DNA of 64,000 bases from Fluviirhizobium alvei (GTDB taxonomy: Bacteria > Pseudomonadota > Alphaproteobacteria > Rhizobiales > Rhizobiaceae), in contig NZ_JAUOZU010000006.1 of the NCBI RefSeq assembly GCF_030551875.1, positions 553,926 to 617,925 of the forward strand, given 5' to 3'. The position numbers and the translations under genes are program-made. Positions 38,769 to 48,094 of the stretch are shown one piece after another. Position 1 is the stretch's first letter, and every line of letters begins with the position of its first letter. The notes beneath the pieces were generated by a model. It was not told where the DNA came from. It was given only the letters and a program-made list of their open reading frames with translations, and made no database searches.

Positions 38769-38859
38769 ATCGATCACCTTTGCTTTGGCGCTCTCTATAT
38801 CTTCTGAATTCCGGATTGTCAGCCTTGCCAAGGGCGCTTTTGCAGTTTGAAATGGCACC

Positions 38860-40965
38860 ATGCGCCCTGCCCTGCTCGATCCCCTGTTTGCTTCCCTGAC
38901 CTCGCTCCCGGGCATCGGCCCCAAGAGCGGCGAACTCTATGCGCGCCTGCTCGGTCGCGAATCGATCGAGGACTGCCGCGTCATCGATCTCGTCCTGCAC
39001 CTGCCACATTCACTGATCGACCGACGCCAGCAGCCCGGCATTGCCTATCTGCCACAGGGCGGCATAGTCACCGTCACCGCTCGCGTCGATCGTCACCAGC
39101 CGCCGCCGCGCGGCCAGGCCAATGTTCCCTACCGCGTCTTCCTGCAGGACGATACCGGCGAACTTTCGCTCGTCTTTTTCCGCGCCAAGGGCAACTGGCT
39201 CGAAAAGGCACTGCCGATTGATGAGATGGTTATGGTGTCGGGCAAGGCCGACTGGTTCAATGGCCGGCCGACGATGGTGCATCCGGACCATGTCGCCCGT
39301 CTCTCTGAAGGCGAAAGCCTGCCTCTGGTCGAACCGGTCTATCCCTTGACCGCGGGCCTCTCGCCCAAGCTTTTGCGCAAAGCCATCGAGGCTGCGGTGG
39401 CACGCCTGCCCGACCTTCCCGAATGGCAGGATCGCCCCTTTGTCACCAAACAGGGATTTCCCGCGGTTGCCGAGGCCGTCCGGGCACTCCACAATCCGCG
39501 CGATGCCGCCGATCTCGATCCGCAGGCACCGGCTTACCGCAGGCTTGCCTATGACGAATTCCTCGCCGGCCAGCTATCGCTGGCGCTGGTGCGTTCGACT
39601 TTACGAAAGGTGGAAGGCAAGCCGGTGATCGCCACAGGCAAGCTCACTCGACCGGTTCTCGCGAAACTCCCATTCTCGCTGACGCGCAGCCAGCAAGCCG
39701 CAATCGCCGATATTCTGAAGGATATGGCCGGTGACATGCGAATGCTGCGGCTGTTGCAAGGCGATGTCGGTGCCGGCAAGACGGTCGTCGCGCTGGCCGC
39801 GATCCTGGCCGCAGTTGAAAGTGGTGGTCAGGCGGTGCTGATGGCGCCGACGGAAATTCTTGCCCGCCAGCATCTGGCCACCCTTGGCACGATGACCGAA
39901 GGAACCGGGTTGAAAATTGATATCCTGACCGGCCGCGCCAAGGGCCGCGAACGCGACGATATTCTCGGGCGCATAGCCTCGGGAGAGACCAACATCGTCA
40001 TCGGTACCCATGCGCTCTTCCAGGACAATGTGACCTACAAGGATCTTCGCCTTGCAGTCGTCGACGAACAGCACCGGTTCGGCGTCCATCAGCGTCTCAG
40101 GCTCACCGCCAAGGGCATTTCGCCCCACATGCTGGTGATGACGGCCACCCCCATTCCCCGCACGCTGGTGCTCGCCGCCTTCGGCGACATGGATGTCTCG
40201 CGTCTCACAGAAAAGCCCGCTGGCCGCAAACCGATCCAGACCGTGATCATGCCCGCCGAACGGATCGGCGATCTCATCGACCGGATGAAGGTAGCGCTAT
40301 CGGAGGGCCGCAAGATCTACTGGATCTGCCCGCTGGTGGAGGAAACCGAGGAAAGCGAACTCATGAGTGTCGAGGAAAGGCACGCGGTCCTCACGCAATT
40401 CTTCGGCAAGGATGTTGCGCTCATCCATGGCCGCATGACCGGAGCCGAGAAGGATGCCGTTATGCTCGGTTTCAAAAATGGCGAAACGCGCCTGCTTGTT
40501 GCCACCACGGTCATTGAGGTCGGCGTTGATGTGCCGGATGCGACGATCATGGTGATCGAACATGCCGAACGGTTCGGGCTCGCTCAGCTGCACCAGTTGC
40601 GCGGCCGGGTCGGACGCGGCGCCGAGGCATCGAGCTGCATCCTGCTCTACAAGGGCAAGCTGAGCGAAAATGCCCAGGCGCGGCTCAAGATCATGCGCGA
40701 GACCGAAGATGGTTTCATCATCGCCGAACAGGACCTGAAACTGCGTGGCGAAGGCGAATTGCTCGGCACGCGCCAATCCGGCACGCCCGGCTTTGCGATT
40801 GCAAGCCTTGAAGCGCATGCCGACCTTCTCGAGACCGCCCGCAATGACGCCCACTATATTCTGGAAACCGATGCTGGGCTTATGTCTGAGCGCGGCCAGG
40901 CGCTGCGGACGCTTCTCTACTTCTTCCGCCGTGATGAAGCGATCCGTTTTCTGCAGGCAGGATGA
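38860..40965 (+). CDS. recG: ATP-dependent DNA helicase RecG
   Basis: A 701-residue RecG, which reverses stalled replication forks and processes branched recombination intermediates. It has an N-terminal wedge/OB domain (about 60-160, with VTARVDRHQPPPRGQANVPYRVFLQDDTGELSLVFF) and helicase motifs GDVGAGKTVVAL, MAPTEILARQH, VVDEQHRFGVHQR (DEQH), TATPIPRTL and the TRG-type RLKIMRETEDGFIIAEQDLKLRGEGELLGTRQSG. Length is normal. It is divergent from the sdhE-mfd operon. Confidence 0.96.
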   Translation: MRPALLDPLFASLTSLPGIGPKSGELYARLLGRESIEDCRVIDLVLHLPHSLIDRRQQPGIAYLPQGGIVTVTARVDRHQPPPRGQANVPYRVFLQDDTGELSLVFFRAKGNWLEKALPIDEMVMVSGKADWFNGRPTMVHPDHVARLSEGESLPLVEPVYPLTAGLSPKLLRKAIEAAVARLPDLPEWQDRPFVTKQGFPAVAEAVRALHNPRDAADLDPQAPAYRRLAYDEFLAGQLSLALVRSTLRKVEGKPVIATGKLTRPVLAKLPFSLTRSQQAAIADILKDMAGDMRMLRLLQGDVGAGKTVVALAAILAAVESGGQAVLMAPTEILARQHLATLGTMTEGTGLKIDILTGRAKGRERDDILGRIASGETNIVIGTHALFQDNVTYKDLRLAVVDEQHRFGVHQRLRLTAKGISPHMLVMTATPIPRTLVLAAFGDMDVSRLTEKPAGRKPIQTVIMPAERIGDLIDRMKVALSEGRKIYWICPLVEETEESELMSVEERHAVLTQFFGKDVALIHGRMTGAEKDAVMLGFKNGETRLLVATTVIEVGVDVPDATIMVIEHAERFGLAQLHQLRGRVGRGAEASSCILLYKGKLSENAQARLKIMRETEDGFIIAEQDLKLRGEGELLGTRQSGTPGFAIASLEAHADLLETARNDAHYILETDAGLMSERGQALRTLLYFFRRDEAIRFLQAG

Positions 40966-40975
40966 TTTTACAAGA

Positions 40976-41236
40976 TCAGGCTGAAAGTGCACGGCCCATG
41001 GCCGGTCTGAAGACATCCAGATGGCTTTCCCGGTTGGGAGCCTGCTCGATCTCGATATAGCCGCCGGTTTCAAGCTGACCTATTGCTTCTTCTAGCGAGC
41101 AGAACACGGCATTGAGAATCTCCTCCCGCGTCATCTCTCCATTTTGCCAGATCGAGTCCAAAAGAAGATTCTTGAACTGCTCATTTATGGACGTCTCAAG
41201 AAAATCTCGCTTCATCAAAGCACCTAAACTTTTCAT
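40976..41236 (-). CDS. Hypothetical 86-aa protein
   Basis: Unrecognised. Sequence is mostly helical and acidic (MKRDFLETSINEQFKNLLLD ...), with TREEILNAVFCSLEEAIGQLETGGYIEIE in the middle, resembling the helix-turn-wing of a small winged-helix protein, but too short to claim. An alternative start is at 41215 (MKRDF), where the sequence becomes more protein-like. It converges on recG with 10 bp between stops. No neighbour gives a functional hint. Confidence 0.5.
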   Translation of the reverse strand: MKSLGALMKRDFLETSINEQFKNLLLDSIWQNGEMTREEILNAVFCSLEEAIGQLETGGYIEIEQAPNRESHLDVFRPAMGRALSA

Positions 41237-41592
41237 TATCGGCGCAATACTAGTGCAACCCAGATCCGTACACAGGTGGACAGAATGTCGCAGGTCTATT
41301 TGGCCGCCGGGCTTCCGACATTGGATCGTCGTGGCGCTGCAGCAATGGCGGGCTTTACTGGATGACGATATCGTTCTTGCTAAGCCGATCGGTCAAGACG
41401 CCTCCGCTGGCATCGTGCCAATAGAAGGGATCTGGCGATGCCAGGAGAGAAGAATGACGCCGTCGGACAGGTTGACGCTGCAATCAAAGCTGCTAAGAAG
41501 ACCTCGCAGAATTGAGTTGGTAGCAAAGCGGCATAAAACGACGCTTTCAATATTGACTGAAAACAGTCTTTCCGTAATCAATTCAATTTCTT
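41237..41592. other. Gene-poor stretch before tRNA-Ser
   Basis: This 356-bp interval has no convincing gene. A 26-codon frame from an ATG at 41285 (SQVYLAAGLPTLDRRGAAAMAGFTG) ends early at TGA, and other frames are broken or low-complexity, so it may be a decayed coding region. Composition becomes AT-rich towards 41500-41590, consistent with the tRNA promoter. No repeat or direct copy of the tRNA 3' end was found in it. Confidence 0.4.
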
Positions 41593-41682
41593 GGATGGGT
41601 GTCCGAGTGGTTTAAGGAACCGGTCTTGAAAACCGGCGTGCGGGAAACCGTACCGTGGGTTCGAATCCCACCCCATCCGCCA
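41593..41682 (+). tRNA. tRNA-Ser(UGA)
   Basis: A complete 90-nt type II tRNA. The acceptor stem GGATGGG pairs with CCCATCC, followed by discriminator G and encoded CCA. The anticodon arm CCGGT-CTTGAAA-ACCGG gives anticodon TGA, reading UCN codons, especially UCA. It has the long variable arm typical of serine tRNAs and the T arm GTGGG-TTCGAAT-CCCAC. Confidence 0.97.
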
Positions 41683-41867
41683 GGTGCTTTGCACGCTCAC
41701 AATCACTCTCGTTTTTCATCAGAAATGTTGTTTCGAACCAGACAATGCTCAGTTGTGTTGGGCATATCAAAAATCGTGCTGGCTTTTTGTTCGGCGGGGC
41801 GACAAAACATGAGTTTCAATCATATATCGGATTGATTTTCCGCGCGAGCCAGTGGGTGGCATTGATA

Positions 41868-42764
41868 ATGCAGGCATTCAAGACAAGGAAACCCTGGGCT
41901 ACGGCATTCGTGACACTTGTCTTCGGGCCGGTTATCGGCATGTGCTATCTTAATCGGGGGTGGCTCGCCGTTGCATACATCTTTGCGCCATTTCTTCTGG
42001 TCGGCGGGAAGGTGTTGGTCGCGCATGTCATGAGCCTGCCGCTCTCGTTGGCGGATGATTCCATGCTGATCATCATCCTGAGCCTCAACGTCGTTGGAGC
42101 ATTCCATGCATACTGGCTCGCGAATACAAACGCCTATCCGGTGCCATTCAAATTCTACTCGTGTTGGTATTCGCTGATTGCGATCCTGGCTGCCTCCCAG
42201 ATTTTCGTCGTCGCCTTCCGCGGCCTGTGCTACCAACCGTTCTCGATCCCTTCGGGCTCCATGAGCCCGAATGTGAATGTTGGCGATCATCTGGTTGTCG
42301 AAAAGTTTGCCTATGTCTTTGATGAGCCCGAACGCGGCGATGTCATCGTGTTCGAAAAGGGCGAATACTCCTACAACATGCGGATCCTGGGCTTGCCTGG
42401 TGACCGGATCCGTCTCGAAAATGGTCTGATGTCGATCAATGGCGTGCAGGTGAGCCTTCAGGCTGTCAAAGGCGGTTCGAATGCGGGGGCCGTTGGCGCC
42501 CGAACCATTTCACCCTTCACCGAGACGTTACCCAATGGCCGCTCCTATCAAATCCTGATGGATGAGAGCGTCAATTCGGATGGTAAGGGCGACTATTTAG
42601 TGCCGGACAACAGCTATTTTCTGATGGGCGACAACAGAAACCTGTCCCTCGACAGCCGGTATGAAGAGTTCGGCTTCGTCGACCGGCAGGCTATCCTGGG
42701 CAAGGCCGTTGTCATTCTGTGGAATGGGCAGACCCGAAAGATTGTTTGGAAACCGGTCGAATAG
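41868..42764 (+). CDS. Signal peptidase I-like membrane protein lacking the catalytic lysine
   Basis: About 298 residues (start at ATG 41868, since longer frames run into the tRNA). Four hydrophobic segments (about residues 10-28, 32-55, 66-84 and 102-121) precede an S26-type domain. The nucleophile box FSIPSGSM (Ser131) and GDNRNLSLDSR are intact. In box D, however, the sequence is YSYNMRILGLPGD, so Met171 replaces the general-base Lys that in E. coli LepB is Lys145 (DYIKR). It is probably not an ordinary leader peptidase, and may be inactive or use another base. It lies 185 bp after tRNA-Ser and is apparently monocistronic. Confidence 0.8.
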   Translation: MQAFKTRKPWATAFVTLVFGPVIGMCYLNRGWLAVAYIFAPFLLVGGKVLVAHVMSLPLSLADDSMLIIILSLNVVGAFHAYWLANTNAYPVPFKFYSCWYSLIAILAASQIFVVAFRGLCYQPFSIPSGSMSPNVNVGDHLVVEKFAYVFDEPERGDVIVFEKGEYSYNMRILGLPGDRIRLENGLMSINGVQVSLQAVKGGSNAGAVGARTISPFTETLPNGRSYQILMDESVNSDGKGDYLVPDNSYFLMGDNRNLSLDSRYEEFGFVDRQAILGKAVVILWNGQTRKIVWKPVE

Positions 42765-42812
42765 GCTGATGTCAGCCCTCCTGCCGCTCATTGATGGTGG
42801 CAGTTCTTGGTT

Positions 42813-45605
42813 CTAGCTCCGTCCCATGTTTCGGTGCCAAATCCGCTCGATCCATTTCGACAACTCGCGCAGCCACAGAACCGAACTGGCGACCGCGGCA
42901 CAGAGAAGCCAGTCGTCGGCACGCAGAGGCACGGTCGAGAAAGCCTGCTGCAGCATCGGCACATAGATGACAATGGCATGCAGGCTGACGGAAAAGGCAA
43001 TGGCGCCCCAGAGAATGCGGTTCGAAAACAGCCCGTCGAAGGCGCTGCGATCATCCGAACGGGCATTCAGAACGTTGAACAGCTGAAAGAGCGTCAAGGT
43101 GGTGAACGCCATCGTTCTCGCATAGTCCATCGTGCCGGTTCCAGCGATCAATCCACCGGGAAGGCAGGCATCGAGCATGCCGAGCGTGCCAGTCGCCATC
43201 ACAAAGCCGACCAGGATAATCCCCCGCCACATCGCCGCCGTGATGACCCCCTCGCCCATCGGCCGCGGTGGCCGGTGCATCGTCATGCGCGAGGCCGGAT
43301 CGACGCCGAGCGCAAGCGCGGGCGCACCATCCGTGACCAGATTGATCCACAGAATCTGGGCGGCCAGCAAGGGCAGCGCGACGCCCCCACCAGCTTCGGT
43401 CAGGCCGAGGAAGCCGGAAAGCGCCACGCCGAAGAACATGGTCATGACCTCGCCGACATTCGATGACAGGAGATAGCGAAGAAATTTCCGGATGTTGGAA
43501 AAGATCGCCCGCCCCTCCTCCACCGCCGCGACGATGGTTGCAAAATTGTCATCGGCGAGAATGATGTCTGCGGCTCCCTTGGAAACGTCGGTTCCGGTAA
43601 TGCCCATGGCAATGCCGATATCTGCGGCCTTCAAGGCCGGCGCGTCATTGACGCCGTCACCGGTCATGGCGACAGTAGAACCTTGGCGCTGCAGGGCACC
43701 GACGATGGCGAGCTTGTGGGCGGGATCGACGCGGGCATAGACGGAGGCTATCGCGACAGTCCGGTCGAGTTCTATCTCCTCCATCTTCGCCAGATCGGCA
43801 CCTGTCACCACATGGTGATCGTCGATGCCGAGCTTGGCGGCAATCACGGCCGCCGTCTTGGGGTGATCGCCGGTAATCATCACCACCCGGATGCCGGCCT
43901 CACGGGCGCGCGCCACGGCGGACATGGCTTCCTGGCGTGGCGGATCGATCATGCCGAACAGGCCGAGGAAGGCCATCCCGCGTTCCGGATCATCGTCTGT
44001 GCCGATGCTGCCTGCCGGAAACCGGCGGCTCGCAACCGCAAGCGTCCGCAAGGCATCGGCCGCCATCCGGTCGTTGGCTGCAAGGATTTCGAGCCGTCTC
44101 GCCTCGGTGAGCGGACGCGCCTCGCCGCCGATGATTTCCTGCTGGCAATGCTTGAGCAGCACATCGGGTGCGCCTTTGGAGAAGGCAACGAGATGGCCGC
44201 TTTCGTGCTCGCGGTTCAACGTGGTCATCATCTTGCGTTCCGAGGAGAACGGAATTTCACCCACGCGCTCGAAACGTGGCGCAAATTCGGGTTCCACCTT
44301 GCGGGCTGCCGTCAGCAGGGCAAGTTCGGTCGGATCGCCCTCGATAACCCATCGATCGGCCTGCTGTTCGAGCACGCCATTGTTGGCGCATCTGGCGGCA
44401 TCAAGCGCTTCCAGCATTTCCGCTTCAAGGTCCGCCTCATCGTCTGCCTCCATGCGGTAGGCCCCATCCGGGATATAGCCTGACCCGTCGAACTCGATCC
44501 GGCCACTGGCAGTCAGAATCTGCCGTACCGTCATTTCGTTTTTGGTCAGGGTTCCGGTCTTGTCGGAGGCGATCACATTGGCGGAGCCGAGCGTTTCGAC
44601 GGAGGCGAGTTTGCGGACGATTGCATTGCGGGCTGCCATGCGCTGCACCCCGATGGAAAGAACGGCGGTGACGATCGCCGGCAATCCTTCCGGGACGGCC
44701 GCAACGGCAAGCGCAACGCCGAAGATCAGAATACCGAACAGTTCGGAGAGCGATTGGGCGGGATTGATGAGCAACAGAGCCCCGATCATGGCGACCGCGA
44801 TGACAAGGACCACCAGACCCAACATGCGCCCGACGCGATCGAGTTCCCGTTGCAGCGGCGTTTGCTGGTCCTTTGCGGTTTCGAGCATTGCGGCGATGCG
44901 ACCTGTTTCTGTCCGCATCCCTGTGGCCGTGACGATCGCACGTCCATGACCGCCGACGATCGCGGTTCCTGAAAACACCATGTTCAACCGGTCGCCGAGA
45001 ACGGTGTCGGCATTGAGGGTCGTGATATCCTTCTGCACGGCAAGGCTTTCCCCGGTCAGGGATGCCTCCGCAGCCTTGAGCGCAATAGCGTCAAGCAGCC
45101 GCGCATCAGCGGCCACCGTGTCGCCCTCTTCGAGAAGGATGATATCACCGGGAACCAGATCGGCGGCAGCGATGCGCTGGCGTTCGCCATCGCGAACGCA
45201 ATTGGCTTGCGGCGCCGACATTTCGCGCAAGGCTGACAAGGCTTCCTCCGCGCGTGCCTGCTGCACGAAACCCATGATCGCATTGAGGAAGACGATCGAA
45301 AGGATCGCCAAGGCCTCGAATGGCAATCCGCCTTCCCCTTCGAGGAACCAGATGATGGCCGAGATGATCGCTGCGGCGATCAAAAGAAACACGAGCGTAT
45401 CGGCAAACTGGGCGACAAATTTTCGCCAGGCCGGAACGGTAGCCGCATCTGCGAGCCGATTGGGTCCGAATTGCCTCAACCGTTCGGATACACAGTCATT
45501 TTTCAAGCCACTATGCGGATCGGATTGCATCGCTTCCGAAAGCCGATCGCATTCCATGGCCCAGGGAGCCGCGGGCAAAGGCGAAGATCGATCTTCAGTG
45601 GTCAT
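42813..45605 (-). CDS. Type II cation-transporting P-type ATPase
   Basis: A 930-residue P-type ATPase. Domains in order are an N-terminal cation-ATPase segment, actuator with LTGESLAV (TGES), phosphorylation motif [12 protein letters not shown], nucleotide-binding domain, [13 protein letters not shown] hinge and a C-terminal six-helix bundle. [16 protein letters not shown] in helix M4 is the calcium/sodium-pump (type II, PacL/PMR1-like) signature, so Ca2+ efflux is the best guess, with Mn2+ or Na+ possible. Inner membrane. A FixK-type box lies 104 bp upstream. Confidence 0.92.
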   Translation of the reverse strand: MTTEDRSSPLPAAPWAMECDRLSEAMQSDPHSGLKNDCVSERLRQFGPNRLADAATVPAWRKFVAQFADTLVFLLIAAAIISAIIWFLEGEGGLPFEALAILSIVFLNAIMGFVQQARAEEALSALREMSAPQANCVRDGERQRIAAADLVPGDIILLEEGDTVAADARLLDAIALKAAEASLTGESLAVQKDITTLNADTVLGDRLNMVFSGTAIVGGHGRAIVTATGMRTETGRIAAMLETAKDQQTPLQRELDRVGRMLGLVVLVIAVAMIGALLLINPAQSLSELFGILIFGVALAVAAVPEGLPAIVTAVLSIGVQRMAARNAIVRKLASVETLGSANVIASDKTGTLTKNEMTVRQILTASGRIEFDGSGYIPDGAYRMEADDEADLEAEMLEALDAARCANNGVLEQQADRWVIEGDPTELALLTAARKVEPEFAPRFERVGEIPFSSERKMMTTLNREHESGHLVAFSKGAPDVLLKHCQQEIIGGEARPLTEARRLEILAANDRMAADALRTLAVASRRFPAGSIGTDDDPERGMAFLGLFGMIDPPRQEAMSAVARAREAGIRVVMITGDHPKTAAVIAAKLGIDDHHVVTGADLAKMEEIELDRTVAIASVYARVDPAHKLAIVGALQRQGSTVAMTGDGVNDAPALKAADIGIAMGITGTDVSKGAADIILADDNFATIVAAVEEGRAIFSNIRKFLRYLLSSNVGEVMTMFFGVALSGFLGLTEAGGGVALPLLAAQILWINLVTDGAPALALGVDPASRMTMHRPPRPMGEGVITAAMWRGIILVGFVMATGTLGMLDACLPGGLIAGTGTMDYARTMAFTTLTLFQLFNVLNARSDDRSAFDGLFSNRILWGAIAFSVSLHAIVIYVPMLQQAFSTVPLRADDWLLCAAVASSVLWLRELSKWIERIWHRNMGRS

Positions 45606-45709
45606 CGACTATCCTCTGGGCTGTGACGAACAGGCATTTGAGACAATAGGGTTCAATCAAATCAGATCGAGCGAATGGCTCATTGCTATTCGAAACTCCT
45701 GCACTGGAA

Positions 45710-45723
45710 TTGATTTGGGTCAA
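45710..45723. promoter_or_regulatory. Candidate FixK/FNR-type box between P-type ATPase and DUF982 genes
   Basis: TTGAT-TTGG-GTCAA fits the broader FNR/CRP-FixK pattern TTGAY-N4-RTCAA but is not a perfect ATCAA half-site. It lies 104 bp upstream of the ATPase start on the minus strand and 130 bp upstream of the DUF982 gene on the plus strand. Nothing else is recognisable in the 248-bp gap. Confidence 0.42.
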
Positions 45724-45853
45724 CTGACGCTCCGATAGGCAATCCGCAAGCCTCAGGCAAAGAGCCGTCATTTCGGTCAAAATCGTACAAGGAGGGCTCT
45801 GGATCACGCCTGATGCCAATGCTATCGCTGGTCACGAACAGCGAAAGAAAATC

Positions 45854-46099
45854 ATGCGCGACACCTGGACCAAACCCGTCATTCTGGCGCTCGAAGCCCC
45901 GGGAAAATTCACGACCATCCATAACGCAACCGAAGCCTCCTGGGCCATGATCGAGGATTGGCCGCTGGAGGATGGGCCGGCGCTGGACCGCGCGCTCCTC
46001 ATCTGTGCAGCCGTTGCCGAAGGCAAGAAATCGCCCGAAGATGCAAGGCGCGCCTTCGTGGCGGCCGCGCTTGAAGCCGGTATCGAAACCAAGAGCTGA
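45854..46099 (+). CDS. DUF982-domain protein
   Basis: An 81-residue DUF982 protein: KPVILALEAPGKFTTIHNATEASWAMIEDWPLEDGPALDRALLICAAVAEGKKSPEDARRAFVAAALEAGI matches the whole domain. DUF982 is an expanded, rhizobia-typical family of unknown function, often found near symbiotic or microaerobic genes. It starts after a gaaagaaaatc leader and lies 31 bp before the serine-hydrolase gene on the same strand, so both may be transcribed together. Confidence 0.85.
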   Translation: MRDTWTKPVILALEAPGKFTTIHNATEASWAMIEDWPLEDGPALDRALLICAAVAEGKKSPEDARRAFVAAALEAGIETKS

Positions 46100-46130
46100 A
46101 CGGCAAGTTCCCCACGAGACCGAGGCAATC

Positions 46131-47282
46131 ATGACCAGTGAAACCGAAATGCCCGCCGACCTCTCCAACTGGCGCCTTCATCCCCAGAACAGCTGGTCCT
46201 TCCGCCATGTCGACCGTCTGGTGACATGCCATAACATTGCTGCCGGAAATGGAACGGCCTCGCCGCAGCCAAAGGGCGAAAGGCTCGATCTCGACACGCT
46301 GACCGTTGGAGAGACGACCGCCACCAATCTACTCAACGGCAGCTATACCGATGCGTTCATGGTCTTGAAAAATGGTTCCGTTGTCGCCGACTATTATCGA
46401 CCCGGTGTCGAACCTTCCGACCGCCATATCGTCTTCTCGGTCTCGAAATCGATCACGGCAACGCTCGCCGGCGTACTGGTGGCGGAAGGCAAGCTTGTTC
46501 CGGACGCACCCGTAAGCCACTACGTGCCTGAAATCGCGGGCTCGGCCTATGAAGATGCGACGGTGCGTCATGTACTCGACATGACGGTGTCGATCCGCTT
46601 TATCGAGGACTATCTCGATCCGCTCGGCGATGTCGCCCGCTACCGTGTCGCCATGGACTGGAACCCGCCCACCAATTTTGCCTATCAGGGCGGTCTGCAT
46701 GATTTCCTGCCGACGCTCAAGCGTGGTACCGAACCGCACGGCCATCGCTTTCACTATGTTTCGCCCAATTCCGATCTCCTCGGCTGGATCCTCGAGCGGG
46801 CATCGGGCGAAACGCTGGCTCAATTGATGAGCCGGGGTCTGTGGCAGCCACTTGGCTCCGAATCCGATGCGCTGGTAACCGTCGACCGCCATGGAGCGGC
46901 GCGCACCGCCGGCGGCATCTGCACCACGATTGCTGACCTCGCCCGCTTCGGCAACATGCTGTGCAACCTTGGCCAGGTCGATGGTCGTCAGGTCATTCCG
47001 GCATCCTGGATCGAAGACATTACGAGCGGCGGCGATTCGGAGGCCTGGAGCCGCGGCGACATGATCACCCTTTTCCCAAAGGCGACCTACCGGTCCAAAT
47101 GGTATCGGCCGGCCGCCTGGCCCGGAACGCTATTTGCCATCGGGATCCATGGTCAGTGGATCTACATCGATCGGGAAAAATCCGTCGTCGCGGTCAAGCA
47201 ATCCTGCCAGCCGTTGCCGGTCGATGCAGCGCTCGACCAAGAGATACTGTCTCTTTTCCGCGCCCTATCCGAGGCCCTGTGA
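46131..47282 (+). CDS. Beta-lactamase-fold serine hydrolase
   Basis: A 383-residue protein of the serine beta-lactamase/class C/esterase family (COG1680). The catalytic SxxK is in VFSVSKSIT; a Tyr-containing motif, RFHYVSPNSDLLGWIL, takes the YxN position; a C-terminal IGIHGQW provides the HxG-type motif. There is no signal peptide, so a cytoplasmic esterase or amidase acting on a small ester is more likely than antibiotic resistance. Start chosen at MTSETEM after cgagg. Its stop overlaps the next gene by 4 bp (GTGA), which implies coupled translation. Confidence 0.87.
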   Translation: MTSETEMPADLSNWRLHPQNSWSFRHVDRLVTCHNIAAGNGTASPQPKGERLDLDTLTVGETTATNLLNGSYTDAFMVLKNGSVVADYYRPGVEPSDRHIVFSVSKSITATLAGVLVAEGKLVPDAPVSHYVPEIAGSAYEDATVRHVLDMTVSIRFIEDYLDPLGDVARYRVAMDWNPPTNFAYQGGLHDFLPTLKRGTEPHGHRFHYVSPNSDLLGWILERASGETLAQLMSRGLWQPLGSESDALVTVDRHGAARTAGGICTTIADLARFGNMLCNLGQVDGRQVIPASWIEDITSGGDSEAWSRGDMITLFPKATYRSKWYRPAAWPGTLFAIGIHGQWIYIDREKSVVAVKQSCQPLPVDAALDQEILSLFRALSEAL

Positions 47283-48079
47283 CGATCGGTTTTCGAAAAG
47301 GCTGTTTGCTGCTGTCGCTGCTGGGCTCGCTTCTTGCAGCAGCGGGGGCGCATGCTTGCGAAGCAACCGCGGTTGCCACAGCAACCACGCCGGCGCCGAT
47401 CGATTGGGATGCGGGGAAAACCCGACTCCAGGACAGGATGGCCTCCATTCCGGACGCAACCGACCTGTTGTTGATCGGCGATTCGCTGCTCGCCTACTGG
47501 CCCGAGGATATGGTTGCCAACCAGTTCGCCGGACAACGGGTGTGGAATTTCGCGGTTGGCGGTAGCAAGACCCAGAACCTCCTCTGGCTCCTCGATCAGT
47601 TGCCGGCACGGAAACCGCAGCCGAAACGCGCCATCCTGCTGATCGGCACCAACAATCTCAATCAACCGGCACCACCCACCTGCGCCATCGCCGCCGGCAT
47701 CGAGGCATCGGTCCATCGACTGCAAGCGATCTGGCCACGGTTGGCGATCATGATCGTCGGTGTCCCGCCGAAAGGTTCGGATTTTCATTTTCTCGATCGC
47801 GAACGGTTGTCGCTGAACCGGACCGTGAGCCGATGGGCAGACGGAAAGCCGGGCCTTAGGTTTATAGAGATCGATCCGGACCTTTTGACCTGCGGTCTAT
47901 ATGGTCAGGGGCGAAAGGCAGCGGAAATTCGTGATGGCAAGACGCGCTCGCTCTGCGAGAACTATGCCGATGATCTCGGTCATTTCCGGCGTCCAGGCTA
48001 CCGGGTGATCCATGCGGCGATCGCAGCGGCCTTCAAGGAAATGCCGACCGAAGCAGAAACACTCTCGGCCGGCAAATGA
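47279..48079 (+). CDS. SGNH/GDSL-type hydrolase, secreted
   Basis: A 266-residue SGNH hydrolase. The GTG start overlaps the preceding stop and gives a signal peptide (VTIGFRKGCLLLSLLGSLLAAAGAHA, cleaved near residue 26). Block I is LLIGDSLLAYW, block II GGSKTQN, block III IGTNN, and block V DDLGHFRRPGY contains the Asp-His pair. Such enzymes are esterases or acyl/acetyl-hydrolases; a periplasmic deacetylase of a polysaccharide or lipid is a reasonable idea but unproven. It is coupled to a cytoplasmic beta-lactamase-fold hydrolase. Confidence 0.85.
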   Translation: MTIGFRKGCLLLSLLGSLLAAAGAHACEATAVATATTPAPIDWDAGKTRLQDRMASIPDATDLLLIGDSLLAYWPEDMVANQFAGQRVWNFAVGGSKTQNLLWLLDQLPARKPQPKRAILLIGTNNLNQPAPPTCAIAAGIEASVHRLQAIWPRLAIMIVGVPPKGSDFHFLDRERLSLNRTVSRWADGKPGLRFIEIDPDLLTCGLYGQGRKAAEIRDGKTRSLCENYADDLGHFRRPGYRVIHAAIAAAFKEMPTEAETLSAGK

Positions 48080-48094
48080 TGATAATACCAATCG

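Noticed and set aside
41593..41682. tRNA-Ser as an active integration site of a genomic island
   Set aside because: No integrase gene, no duplicated 3' tRNA fragment and no mobile genes occur within the window.
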